64,000 nucleotides of DNA from DAOUET01 sp034430155 (GTDB lineage: Bacteria; Chloroflexota; Anaerolineae; Anaerolineales; UBA4823), in NCBI GenBank assembly GCA_034430155.1, contig DAOUET010000170.1:3384-67383 (forward strand). The letters are read 5' to 3'. Positions 53,455 to 61,848 of this stretch are shown here, piece by piece. Position 1 is the first letter of the stretch. Every line of letters starts with the position of its first letter. Under the pieces are notes generated by a model. The model did not search any database. It was not told the DNA's origin and saw only the letters and a program-made list of their open reading frames with translations. The translations under genes were made by a program, and so were the position numbers.

Positions 53455-53911
53455 ATTTACCAAATCGTATTGGCTGCCCATAACGTAATTCGATGGATTG
53501 TGATTATCTTAGTGGTCGTGGCGCTATTCCGTGCTTATCGTGGCTGGTTCGGATGCCTGGAATGGTTCGAATCAGATAAAAGGATCGGGTTTTTTTTCAT
53601 CCGCTTTAGCCACACAGATGCTTCTAGGGTTGATCTTATATATATTTTTTAGTCCCATCACCCAGTCAGCGTTTCAAAATTTCAATTCTGCCATGGATAG
53701 TTCTGTAGCGCGTTTTTTCACCATCGAGCATCCTCTTTATATGTTAGTTGTTGTGGTATTGGTACATATAGGTTCGGCACGATCGAGTAAAATATCTGAT
53801 CCAGCAGCCAAACACCGGAACGTTGCACTCTTCTTCACGTCCGCAGTTCTTGTCATATTGATTGCAATTCCGTGGTCGCGCCCGCTCTTCCCAGGGTTGG
53901 GAAGGGTCTAA
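53455..53911 (+). pseudogene. Membrane protein gene broken by a T8 frameshift
   Basis: The N-terminal frame reads YQIVLAAHNVIRWIVIILVV (start ATT 53455 or TTG 53470; no ATG), then RAYRGWFG and SDKRIGFFF. At a T8 run (53590-53597) the frame is lost; with one T removed it continues as SSALATQMLLGLILYIFF and on to a stop at 53909. The rejoined product is about 150 residues with four membrane helices and a conserved HIG/RA segment typical of small Chloroflexota cytochrome-b-like membrane proteins. Function unknown. Sequencing error, pseudogene and slippage are all possible. Confidence 0.65.
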
Positions 53912-54193
53912 AATTTCTTACCTTGTTGATATTCTCTCAATAAAGTAAAGCAGGAACAAGAAAATCTGAAGGATCTGCTTGAAAGCAGAAGTTATATAAC
54001 GAATTAGAAATTCACCTAGCAGAGGATCTTGTAAGGGAAATAAGGTCAAGATTCTTGATACGAATGGCACGAGAGTGGGAGAATTGGGCTATTGAGCGGG
54101 ATTTGCCGATTGTGGCAGTAAAAATATAATGAGAGGGAGATAATCTGTATTTGTATATGGGATTTGAGAAGATCTGATCGCTATTTTGCGATA
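53912..54193. other. Intergenic stretch with a short unexplained frame
   Basis: A frame of about 45 codons ending at 54127-54129 has coding-like text (EIRSRFLIRMAREWENWAI) but no start codon or ribosome-binding site. It may be a gene relic. Nothing else is seen. Confidence 0.25.
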
Positions 54194-55123
54194 ATGGAAA
54201 AAATAAAAACCACCTTCCGACCTACAGAAAAAAAACCTGCCCATTATGGAGCCTATCTGGCCGCGACATTTGCTGTGATAGCCTGGGGGGCTTCTTTTAT
54301 TGCCACCAAGGTTGCCATCAGGGATATATCGCCTGTAAGCGTAGTATGGTTGCGTTTTACCATGGGTGTCACCATCTTGGGGGGCGCGGTGATCGCTCGC
54401 AAGCAGTTCGCCTGGCCCAGCCGAAAGGAACTGGCCTATTTCGCCCTTCTGGGTTTTTTAGGTATCACCTTTCATCAATGGCTGCAATCAACAGGCCTGG
54501 TCACTGCACAGGCTTCAACCACTGCTTGGATAGTGGCTACCACCCCAATATTTATAGCTTTGCTGGGTTGGTTGGTCCTAAAGGAGAAACTCGGCTTTGG
54601 ACGAGTGCTGGGGATCTGGCTGGCAGCGATCGGAGTGCTCCTGGTTGTGGCAAAAGGGCAATTGACAACTATAGCCCTCGGTAATTTTGGCGCTCCTGGA
54701 GATAAATTAGTGTTAGTCAGCTCAGTCAATTGGGCAGTTTTTTCGATTTTATCGAGACATGGCTTGCAAAAGAATCCTGCAACCCGCATGATGTTTTTCG
54801 TGATGGGGTTTGGATGGATATTTACATCGATCCTGTTTTTCTTGAGCAGGGGCTTGAGGGAGCTTCACCAGTTAACTCTGGATGGTTGGATAGGGGTAGG
54901 GTTCTTGGGCATCGTCTGTTCAGGCTTGGCTTATATTTTCTGGTACGATGCTCTCAAAGCGTTGCCAGCCTCGCAAGTAGGGGTTTTCCTTTACTTCGAG
55001 CCACTTGTTGCGGTCCTGGTGGCTTTCGTAACCCTAGGAGAGCCATTTGGCCTGGCTTCATTGCTGGGTGGAATGATAATATTGCTGGGGGTGTGGATGG
55101 TAAACCGGACTACGAGGAAATAG
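54194..55123 (+). CDS. EamA/DMT-family transporter
   Basis: 309 residues from the ATG at 54194 (an upstream TTG at 54164 also in frame; neither has a good ribosome-binding site). Ten membrane helices in two EamA halves: first AVIAWGASFIATKVAIRDIS and PVSVVWLRFTMG, second SSVNWAVFSILSRHGL and GLAYIFWYDALKALPASQVG (about 240-259), with the closing YFEPLVAVLVAFVTLGEPF. Drug/metabolite exporters of this family move amino acids, purines or other small molecules. Its place between molybdenum-hydroxylase genes suggests export or import of a pathway compound. Confidence 0.87.
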   Translation: MEKIKTTFRPTEKKPAHYGAYLAATFAVIAWGASFIATKVAIRDISPVSVVWLRFTMGVTILGGAVIARKQFAWPSRKELAYFALLGFLGITFHQWLQSTGLVTAQASTTAWIVATTPIFIALLGWLVLKEKLGFGRVLGIWLAAIGVLLVVAKGQLTTIALGNFGAPGDKLVLVSSVNWAVFSILSRHGLQKNPATRMMFFVMGFGWIFTSILFFLSRGLRELHQLTLDGWIGVGFLGIVCSGLAYIFWYDALKALPASQVGVFLYFEPLVAVLVAFVTLGEPFGLASLLGGMIILLGVWMVNRTTRK

Positions 55124-55229
55124 GGGTTTTGGGCTGAATATTACGCCCGGTAGAAGCGGGAGAACCTCGGTAGTATAATATTTTTAATTAATTTGACATT
55201 TATTCATCAATGAACGTGGAGAAGCAAGT

Positions 55230-57464
55230 ATGCCTTATCTTGGCCAATCCATACAGCGTGTAGATGCGTATGGGAAGGTGACCGGTGAAACCCTGTATCC
55301 TGGAGACATAAATCTCCCGAATCAGGCTTACATGAAGGTGCTCTTCGCTGACCAGCCTCACGCCATCATCCGGAGGATCGACACCAGCAGGGCAGAGTCA
55401 TTGGAGGGAGTTATTGCGGTTTTCACTGCTAAAGATGTACCTGTGAATGAATACGGTCTGATTATGACCGACCAGCCGGTATTGTGTGGGCCGGATTCCA
55501 CCAAACCCCATACAGATCGGGTGCGTTTCGTGGGAGATCAGGTCGCTGTGGTGGTAGCGGAATCAGAGGAAATAGCCGCCCGGGCACGCGAATTAATAAT
55601 AGTGGAGTATGAGCATCTGCCGGTTGTGACCGATCCGGTAAAGGCAATGCAATCCAACCAGATTTTATTGCATCCAGAACGGGGCTCAAACATTTTTTGC
55701 CACTACAGAATCCGCAAAGGAGATGTCGATACAGCTTTTACTCAAGCAGATGTGATCATTGAAGGGGAATACCGCACCCCTGCGCAGGAGCATGCATTCC
55801 TACAGCCAGAAGCCGGATTGGGATATATCGATGAGCAAGGTCGTGTCACAATACAAGTTGCCGGGCAGTGGACACACGAGGATCAAGAGCAGATCGCCCA
55901 TGCACTGGGATTGCCATTGGAAGAAATCAGGGTGATCTACCCGGCTATAGGTGGTGCTTTTGGAGGGCGGGAGGATATGTCGGTACAAATTGTACTCGCC
56001 TTGGCAGCTTGGCGTATGCATCAGCGAGGCATCGACCGCCCTGTGAAGATAATCTGGAACCGGGATGAATCGATTATCGGTCATCACAAACGGCATCCTT
56101 ACATTTTACGCTCACGCTGGGGGGCCACCAAAGAAGGCAAAGTGATCGCCGCCGATGTCGAGGTGATCGCTGATGGGGGAGCCTATGCCTATACTTCCAC
56201 AAAAGTGCTTGGAAATGCCACTTTGATGTGCACTGGCCCTTATGAAATCCCAAATGTGCGTGTAAATTCATACGCAGTTTATACCAACAACATCCCTGGT
56301 GGCGCTTTTCGAGGGTTTGGAGGGCCTCAAGGGGCTTTCTCCGCTGAGATCCAGATGAATCGATTGGCTGAAGCGCTGGAAATGGACCCGGTAGAGATCC
56401 GCATGCGTAATTTGCTGCATGAAGGCTCTTTATTGTCCGTGGGTACGCCATTACCAAAGGGAGTGACCATCCCTCAAGTAGCAGAAAAGTGTGCGCATAC
56501 GGCTGGATGGGAAAAGACCTCACAAGGGTGGCAGCGCCCCAGAGGAGAGGCGCATCTGTGGCCAAAATTTAGTCCCCCAAAAGACGTACATATCAAGCGA
56601 GGCATCGGGTATGCATGCGCATTTAAGAACGTTGGGTTTTCTTTTGGAGCACCTGAACATTCCTGGGCTACTATCGAGTTGCAAGGAGCTACTGAGATCG
56701 AGCGTGTCATCCTTCACCATGCTGGTGCAGATGTTGGGCAGGGAGCTCACACCGTAATGGCGCAGATGGCTGCTGATGCCCTGGGAGTAGCGGTGGATAA
56801 GGTGCATCTCATCGTGTCAGATACAGCCCAAACCGATAACTCCGGCAGCGCCTCCGCCTCACGTATGACATTTATGGCTGGAAATGCTATCAAGGGCGCA
56901 GCCGAAGAAGCCTTGGAAAAGTGGCGGGCAGAGGAACGTCCTGCGGTTGGTCGATATTTATATCGACCCCCAAAGACCACTCCTTTTGATCCCCAATCGG
57001 GAAAATCTGAACCTAATTTTGCCTATGGGTATGTGGCCCAAGCAGTAGCGGTGGAAGTTGACACCGAGACAGGCCAGGTGCATTTATTGGATGTCATCTC
57101 TACAAACGATGTCGGGCATGCCCTAAACCCCCAGCAAGTGCAAGGTCAGATCGAGGGTGCCGTGGTACAGGCAGCAGGTTATACCATCCTTGAAAATTTT
57201 CAGCAAAAGGATGGCATTGTCGAGACAAAACATCTCTCCACCTATCTCATTCCTACCATTTTAGACATTCCAGATCGAGTCCAATCAATTATTCTCGAAT
57301 ATCCTGACCCTATAGGACCTTGGGGAGCGCGCGGGATGGCTGAGATGCCATTTCTGCCATTGGCTCCTGCTATCATTGCGGCTGTTCACGACGCTATTGG
57401 AATATGGTTCTTCGACTTTCCCTTGACTCCTGAGCGGGTGCTGCGTGGTTTGGGAAAGATATAA
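55230..57464 (+). CDS. Molybdenum hydroxylase, separate molybdopterin subunit
   Basis: 744 residues. No FeS domain; starts with the Mo-domain head IQRVDAYGKVTGETLYPGDI. Key motifs: GGAFGGREDM (about 246), GGAFRGFGGPQGAF (about 354), GADVGQGAHTVMAQM (about 495) and GARGMAEMPFLP near the C-terminus with the likely catalytic Glu. The order fits the large subunit of three-part enzymes (4-hydroxybenzoyl-CoA-reductase or nicotinate-dehydrogenase type). The AYXCSFR motif of CO dehydrogenase is absent. The probable partner is the FAD/FeS fusion encoded at 47,864. GTGGAGAAGCAAGT gives a ribosome-binding site. Confidence 0.9.
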   Translation: MPYLGQSIQRVDAYGKVTGETLYPGDINLPNQAYMKVLFADQPHAIIRRIDTSRAESLEGVIAVFTAKDVPVNEYGLIMTDQPVLCGPDSTKPHTDRVRFVGDQVAVVVAESEEIAARARELIIVEYEHLPVVTDPVKAMQSNQILLHPERGSNIFCHYRIRKGDVDTAFTQADVIIEGEYRTPAQEHAFLQPEAGLGYIDEQGRVTIQVAGQWTHEDQEQIAHALGLPLEEIRVIYPAIGGAFGGREDMSVQIVLALAAWRMHQRGIDRPVKIIWNRDESIIGHHKRHPYILRSRWGATKEGKVIAADVEVIADGGAYAYTSTKVLGNATLMCTGPYEIPNVRVNSYAVYTNNIPGGAFRGFGGPQGAFSAEIQMNRLAEALEMDPVEIRMRNLLHEGSLLSVGTPLPKGVTIPQVAEKCAHTAGWEKTSQGWQRPRGEAHLWPKFSPPKDVHIKRGIGYACAFKNVGFSFGAPEHSWATIELQGATEIERVILHHAGADVGQGAHTVMAQMAADALGVAVDKVHLIVSDTAQTDNSGSASASRMTFMAGNAIKGAAEEALEKWRAEERPAVGRYLYRPPKTTPFDPQSGKSEPNFAYGYVAQAVAVEVDTETGQVHLLDVISTNDVGHALNPQQVQGQIEGAVVQAAGYTILENFQQKDGIVETKHLSTYLIPTILDIPDRVQSIILEYPDPIGPWGARGMAEMPFLPLAPAIIAAVHDAIGIWFFDFPLTPERVLRGLGKI

Positions 57465-57513
57465 CCTAATGATCACCAATCAGAGTAAGGATTAATAAAG
57501 AGAATTTCGGGAT

Positions 57514-57789
57514 ATGGATTTTTCTACCACGATGATTCTGCTTGGTGCCTTCCTTGGTCAGGATAACCCGGAAAAAGGATCGCGAAAGACCTTCGAATTG
57601 GAAGAAAATACCAGGAGCGATGCCAAAGGACGAAAAATGGGGGATAGAACCAAAGAACAAGGTCTACTTACAGTTGTAACCCGGTTAATCGCGGATGAAG
57701 CCCGACCAATTGCAACTACATTCAACCTGCAATACAAGCTGGTCAATCTGGCGGATGACCATTGCTGCGCGGGGAACTTCCAGCCATGA
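57514..57789 (+). CDS. Hypothetical small protein (doubtful)
   Basis: 91 codons from an ATG without a clear ribosome-binding site, overlapping the YqeB start by 4 bp. The product is polar in the first 50 residues, with a possible short helix after (TVVTRLIADEARPI). No family is recognised. Open frames of similar length exist on the other strand, so this may be non-coding leader for yqeB. Confidence 0.25.
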   Translation: MDFSTTMILLGAFLGQDNPEKGSRKTFELEENTRSDAKGRKMGDRTKEQGLLTVVTRLIADEARPIATTFNLQYKLVNLADDHCCAGNFQP

Positions 57790-58589
57790 TTGTTCTAATT
57801 CGTGGAGGCGGCGATCTCGCCAGCGGAGTGGTTATACGGTTGCACCGGGCAGGTTTGCAGGTTGTGATCCTTGAAATTCCGCAACCCTTAGCTGTGCGTC
57901 GACTGGTATCCTTTGCCGAAGCGATCTACGCTGGAGAAATTACAGTTGAAGAAGTAACGGCCAAACGGGTGGATGACGTTGAAAAAGCATTAGCCATCCT
58001 TTCCCAAGGCCAAATACCAGTGATGGTCGACCCCCAAGCCAATAGTAGGGATCTTTATAACCCTACTGTTTTAGTTGATGGTCGTATGATCAAGAGACCT
58101 TCTGAATTAAACCTGGAAGCTGCTCCACTGGTGATCGGGTTGGGGCCAGGATTTTGGGCTGGGAAAGATTGTCATGCTGTGATCGAAACCAATCGGGGTC
58201 ATCGCCTGGGTCGGGTGATATGGCGTGGACCAGCTGAATCTGACACAGGACTGCCGGACATCGTCGCAGAAAAACGGGAAGCGCGGGTGTTACGATCCCC
58301 AGGGAAGGGGGTCATCAATAACCTTGTATATATCGGTGATCATCTCGAACCAGGGCAGCCTATCTTTGAAGTGGGGGGTGCACCTGTATTGGCTCCCTTC
58401 AGAGGTGTTCTTCGCGGGTTAGTGCATCCAGGCATAAATGTCCAGCCTGGTCAAAAGGTTGGAGACCTCGATCCCCGGGACGATCCAAGTTACTGCACCT
58501 TGGTTTCGGAAAAGTCTCTGGCGATAGGTGGTGGTGTGCTCGAAGCGATTCTATCGCGGTCCGATTTACGCCCGTTGCTGTGGGATTGA
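57786..58589 (+). CDS. yqeB: Selenium-dependent molybdenum hydroxylase maturation protein YqeB (EF2563 family)
   Basis: 267 residues from the ATG at 57786 (the preceding 8 codons are in frame but unlike the family start MIVLIRGGGDLASGVVIRLH). The conserved blocks are VILEIPQPLAVRRLVSFAEA (about 27-46), VIGLGPGFWAGKDCHAVIET (about 114-133) and GVINNLVYIGDHLEPGQ, then a C-terminal lipoyl-like beta segment. YqeB is the marker gene of selenium-dependent molybdenum hydroxylases and is thought to help place the labile selenium. The next gene begins 1 bp after its stop. Confidence 0.92.
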   Translation: MIVLIRGGGDLASGVVIRLHRAGLQVVILEIPQPLAVRRLVSFAEAIYAGEITVEEVTAKRVDDVEKALAILSQGQIPVMVDPQANSRDLYNPTVLVDGRMIKRPSELNLEAAPLVIGLGPGFWAGKDCHAVIETNRGHRLGRVIWRGPAESDTGLPDIVAEKREARVLRSPGKGVINNLVYIGDHLEPGQPIFEVGGAPVLAPFRGVLRGLVHPGINVQPGQKVGDLDPRDDPSYCTLVSEKSLAIGGGVLEAILSRSDLRPLLWD

Positions 58590-58590
58590 T

Positions 58591-59976
58591 ATGAATTTGC
58601 TAGACGCTCTTCGCTTCAATTCGGGGTCGTGTGTGGCTTTTGTGGGGGCAGGCGGGAAAACCACCGCTTTGTTCGAACTGGCTAGGCAGCTGCCTTCGCC
58701 AGTTTTGATTACAACTACAACCCATTTTGCGGCCTGGCAATTACAACTAGCGGACCATCATTATAGCCTTGAAAGATTGGAGGATTTATACAGACTTGAC
58801 GGTGCACTCCCAGGAGAGGTGATCCTGCTTTCCGGGACCATTGAGGAGCATGAAAGGGTCGGTGGATTGAAACTGCCTGTCTTGGAGCGCGTTCGTACAT
58901 TTGCAAAGCAGCGAGGTCTATCCCTCTTGGTAGAGGCTGATGGTGCCAGGCAATTACCTTTGAAAGCTCCAGCGGAGTATGAACCCGAGATACCCCCCTT
59001 TGTAGAGGTTGTGGTTGTCGTGGCAGGCCTGTCTGGTTTAGGAAAGCCATTAGGGAGTCAATGGGTCCACCGTGTAAATTACTTTGCGGCTCTCTCGGGG
59101 TTGGCCCCTGGAGACATAATTACAAGTCAGGCGTTATCCCGGGTTCTGGTTCATCCTATGGGGGGGTTGAAAAACGTTCCGCGTAAAGCCCGCCGGGTGG
59201 CATTACTTAACCAGGTAGATACGCTGACCTTGCAATCCCAGGCATATTCATTGGCAAAGTTACTGATGCCAGCGTTCAACACGGTTATTGTGGCGTCTCT
59301 TGGATCGACCGCTATTGATGAACAGAAGGGTGAGGAAACAAAAAAAACCGGTGATGATTTCAAACGGTCCACATCAATTTTCGCGGTCCACGAGCCTGTC
59401 GCCGGGATTGTACTGGCAGCGGGTAGCTCCACACGCTTTGGACAACCCAAATTGACAATGCCCTGGAAAGGCGAACCGTTGGTTCACCATGTGGTTTTGA
59501 GAGCGTTACAGTCTGGATTATCACCAGTGGTGATCGTCACCGGGGACTGTGCCAGCCAGATTCGTGTAGCAATCGAGGACTTGCCGGTCAACTGCGTCCA
59601 TAATGCTGATTGGAAGGCTGGCCAGAGCACTTCGATAAAGACGGGTATAAATGCTCTTCCGCCTGAATCAGAAGCTGTGGTTTTTTTGCTTGCCGACCAA
59701 CCGCAAATCCCAGCCTCGTTGCTGAAAGCGTTGGTTGAGAGGCATGCCCAAACCCTAGCATCCATCGTGGCTCCTAAGATAGACGGGCAAAGGGGCAATC
59801 CAGTATTGTTTGACCGAAGGACATTTGATGCCTTGCTTCTCCTGAAGGGTGATATCGGTGGGCGGGTGTTATTTTCCCAACAGAGGATAGAATGGGTGCC
59901 TTGGCACGATCCAAGTCTGCTTTTGGACGTGGATACTTTAGAGGATTACCAACATCTTTTAGATCTGGATGGTTAA
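58591..59976 (+). CDS. yqeC: Fusion: YqeC maturation protein + MocA-type nucleotidyltransferase
   Basis: 461 residues. Residues about 1-235 are YqeC: a Walker-like VAFVGAGGKTTALFELARQL, LITTTTHF, LLVEADGARQLPLKAPAEYE and VVVAGLSGLGKPL. A charged linker (about 235-265) leads to a MobA/MocA-like domain: VAGIVLAAGSSTRFGQPKLT (about 267-286), LLADQPQIPASLL and RGNPVLFDRRTF. MocA adds CMP to the molybdenum cofactor; YqeC is a selenium-hydroxylase marker. In E. coli these are separate genes (yqeC, ygfJ). The fusion joins two maturation steps. Only 1 bp follows the yqeB stop. Confidence 0.9.
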   Translation: MNLLDALRFNSGSCVAFVGAGGKTTALFELARQLPSPVLITTTTHFAAWQLQLADHHYSLERLEDLYRLDGALPGEVILLSGTIEEHERVGGLKLPVLERVRTFAKQRGLSLLVEADGARQLPLKAPAEYEPEIPPFVEVVVVVAGLSGLGKPLGSQWVHRVNYFAALSGLAPGDIITSQALSRVLVHPMGGLKNVPRKARRVALLNQVDTLTLQSQAYSLAKLLMPAFNTVIVASLGSTAIDEQKGEETKKTGDDFKRSTSIFAVHEPVAGIVLAAGSSTRFGQPKLTMPWKGEPLVHHVVLRALQSGLSPVVIVTGDCASQIRVAIEDLPVNCVHNADWKAGQSTSIKTGINALPPESEAVVFLLADQPQIPASLLKALVERHAQTLASIVAPKIDGQRGNPVLFDRRTFDALLLLKGDIGGRVLFSQQRIEWVPWHDPSLLLDVDTLEDYQHLLDLDG

Positions 59977-60113
59977 AATTACATTTCCAATGCTGGAAGG
60001 AAGTGGATTGCGAATATCTCAATTTTCTAATCCAGGAGGGTTGGTTTGGAGTAAAAACAAGTTGAGAAGAAGAAAAGTGTGCTTTATCAAAGATTCTATA
60101 GGATAAAATCGTC

Positions 60114-60710
60114 ATGATCTCGGCGATTGTGTTAGCCGCAGGCCAATCGAGAAGAATGGGTCAACCGAAATTAACGCTTCCCTGGAAAGGCACTACCGTG
60201 ATTGAGCATGTGATTAAGACACTAATAGGGAGCGGGTTGGATGAGATTATCGTGGTCACCGGTGGCGCTCAGCATCAAGTGGAATCTATTTTACAAGGTT
60301 TTCCGGTGAGATTTGTTTTTAATCCCCGTTATCGTACTACTGAAATGACCCTTTCTTTACAAATAGGGATAAGCGCGTTGAAGCATGATTCTGAAGCTGC
60401 CCTGGTCACTTTAGGTGATCAGCCTCAAATCGAAATGGCAGTTGTAAAGGATTTAATAGCCCTTTATCGCCAATGCCAGGCGTATTTGGTAGTGCCGAGC
60501 TATACAAGGCGAAGAGGTCACCCTTGGCTTATCGATCGCCAGTTATACCAAGATATTGTGAATTTACATGAGCAGGAAACACTTCGAGATTTCTTAGATC
60601 GACACCAAGATAAGATTCGATATCTACCAGTGAAAACAGCCAGCGTATTACAAGATCTAGATACTCTAGCAGATTATCATCGCTTCCAGCAGAACCTGAA
60701 TCCGGATTAA
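60114..60710 (+). CDS. mocA: Second MocA-type molybdenum cofactor cytidylyltransferase
   Basis: 198 residues. ISAIVLAAGQSRRMGQPKLT at the N-terminus is the nucleotide-binding loop, with VTLGDQPQIEMAVVKDLIAL (about 100-119) for metal binding and RRGHPWLIDRQLYQDI for the cofactor. It probably cytidylates the molybdopterin cofactor for the hydroxylases upstream. It is clearly related to the C-terminal part of the preceding fusion gene, so the cell has two MocA units, perhaps one for the sulfurated and one for the selenated enzymes. Confidence 0.88.
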   Translation: MISAIVLAAGQSRRMGQPKLTLPWKGTTVIEHVIKTLIGSGLDEIIVVTGGAQHQVESILQGFPVRFVFNPRYRTTEMTLSLQIGISALKHDSEAALVTLGDQPQIEMAVVKDLIALYRQCQAYLVVPSYTRRRGHPWLIDRQLYQDIVNLHEQETLRDFLDRHQDKIRYLPVKTASVLQDLDTLADYHRFQQNLNPD

Positions 60711-60821
60711 ATCACCTCTTGCATTCTCACTGATCTTGTGCTATTTTCATAAAGATGGCATTATTTTTCTATCAATTAGGGGAAATTCTTCAACTCGGGT
60801 ATAGGAGAAAGGAGCTACTAT

Positions 60822-61217
60822 ATGCCTTCCGCCCAGAAAACGATCGTGATCGTTGATGACGAGCCAGATACCGCCGAGATGTTTGCAGAAATGATGCGTA
60901 TGAGCGGGTATGGTATTATCAAGGCTTACAATGGCGCCTCTGCTGTGGATCTCATATCGAAAGAGAAGCCTGATGCTGTAGTTTTAGATCTGATGATGCC
61001 CGATTTTTCAGGGTTGGAGGTGTTGAGCCTTATTCGTAAGGAGATTGACCTTTCCTCGATCCCCGTAATTGTTGTTTCAGCAAAAAGCTTGCCGAAAGAT
61101 ATAAAAAAAGGCCTTGAAGCCGGCGCCTTTGTGTACCTGACGAAACCCGTGGCTTTTATGGATTTGAAAGCCGCGGTGGAAAATGCCCTTCGGTCCGTAG
61201 AAAAGAAAGCTGTGTGA
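60822..61217 (+). CDS. Single-domain response regulator (CheY-like)
   Basis: 131 residues, receiver domain only. Acidic pocket Asp12/Asp13 in IVIVDDEPD, phospho-acceptor Asp56 in VVLDLMMPDFSG, Ser86 in VVSAK and Lys108 in LTKPV, all in place. There is no output domain, so it works by protein contact. AGGAGCTAC-type ribosome-binding site (GAAAGGAGC) precedes the ATG. It overlaps the thpR gene by 1 bp (TGATG), so both are translated together. The kinase is not in the window. Confidence 0.92.
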   Translation: MPSAQKTIVIVDDEPDTAEMFAEMMRMSGYGIIKAYNGASAVDLISKEKPDAVVLDLMMPDFSGLEVLSLIRKEIDLSSIPVIVVSAKSLPKDIKKGLEAGAFVYLTKPVAFMDLKAAVENALRSVEKKAV

Positions 61218-61804
61218 TGATGTTACCAGTGATCCGGGCTTTTATCGCTATTGATTTAACGCCCGAAATCCAAGAACGGTTAGATCAGGTCTCTGATCAA
61301 TTAAAAGATCGTCTAAAAAGTGCTCCAATCCGATGGGTACCGGTGGAAAATATTCACCTTACTCTAAAATTCTTGGGCAAGGTCTCCATGGCTAACTTCG
61401 AGATGTTGACAAGTATCATACAAACGGTAACCTCCGGACATCAACCCTTCGAGATAAGCATTGGAGGGTTAGGCGCGTATCCAAAGTTGCACCATCCACG
61501 AGTCATTTGGGTCGGCGTTGAAGCTCCCCAAGATCTCGCCATGGCCCAAAGGAGTCTCGAAACCGAGACAGCCCGGCTCGGTTATGCACGCGAGGATCGC
61601 CCTTTCTCTCCACATCTAACTTTAGGACGAGTTGCCCGTAATGCTTCCACACGGGATATACGTGCAACTGCTGAGGAACTCACATCGTTTAAGGTGGGGT
61701 TCTTAGGCGTCGTACGCGTTCAAGCTGTACGTTTATATCAAAGCGATCTTAAACCCGATGGTGCTGTTTACAAATGCTTATTCAGCGCGCCTTTAGGAGA
61801 GTGA
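61217..61804 (+). CDS. thpR: RNA 2',3'-cyclic phosphodiesterase
   Basis: 195 residues. The two HxT motifs of the 2H phosphoesterase fold are HLTLKFLG (about 47-54) and HLTLGRV (about 132-138), with FIAIDLTPEIQERLDQV near the start. The enzyme opens 2',3'-cyclic phosphate ends on RNA; bacterial forms were first called 2'-5' RNA ligase. GTG at 61214 and a second ATG at 61220 are alternative starts. Neighbour to RsfS, 44 bp upstream of its start. Confidence 0.92.
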   Translation: MMLPVIRAFIAIDLTPEIQERLDQVSDQLKDRLKSAPIRWVPVENIHLTLKFLGKVSMANFEMLTSIIQTVTSGHQPFEISIGGLGAYPKLHHPRVIWVGVEAPQDLAMAQRSLETETARLGYAREDRPFSPHLTLGRVARNASTRDIRATAEELTSFKVGFLGVVRVQAVRLYQSDLKPDGAVYKCLFSAPLGE

Positions 61805-61848
61805 AAATGGTATTATTTTATTTATTAAAATTGGGAATGAGGTGATCT

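Noticed and set aside
55230..57464. Carbon monoxide dehydrogenase (CoxL) identity for the Mo subunit
   Set aside because: The active-site motif AYXCSFR is absent; the corresponding region reads GGAFRGFGGPQ as in other xanthine-dehydrogenase-family enzymes.
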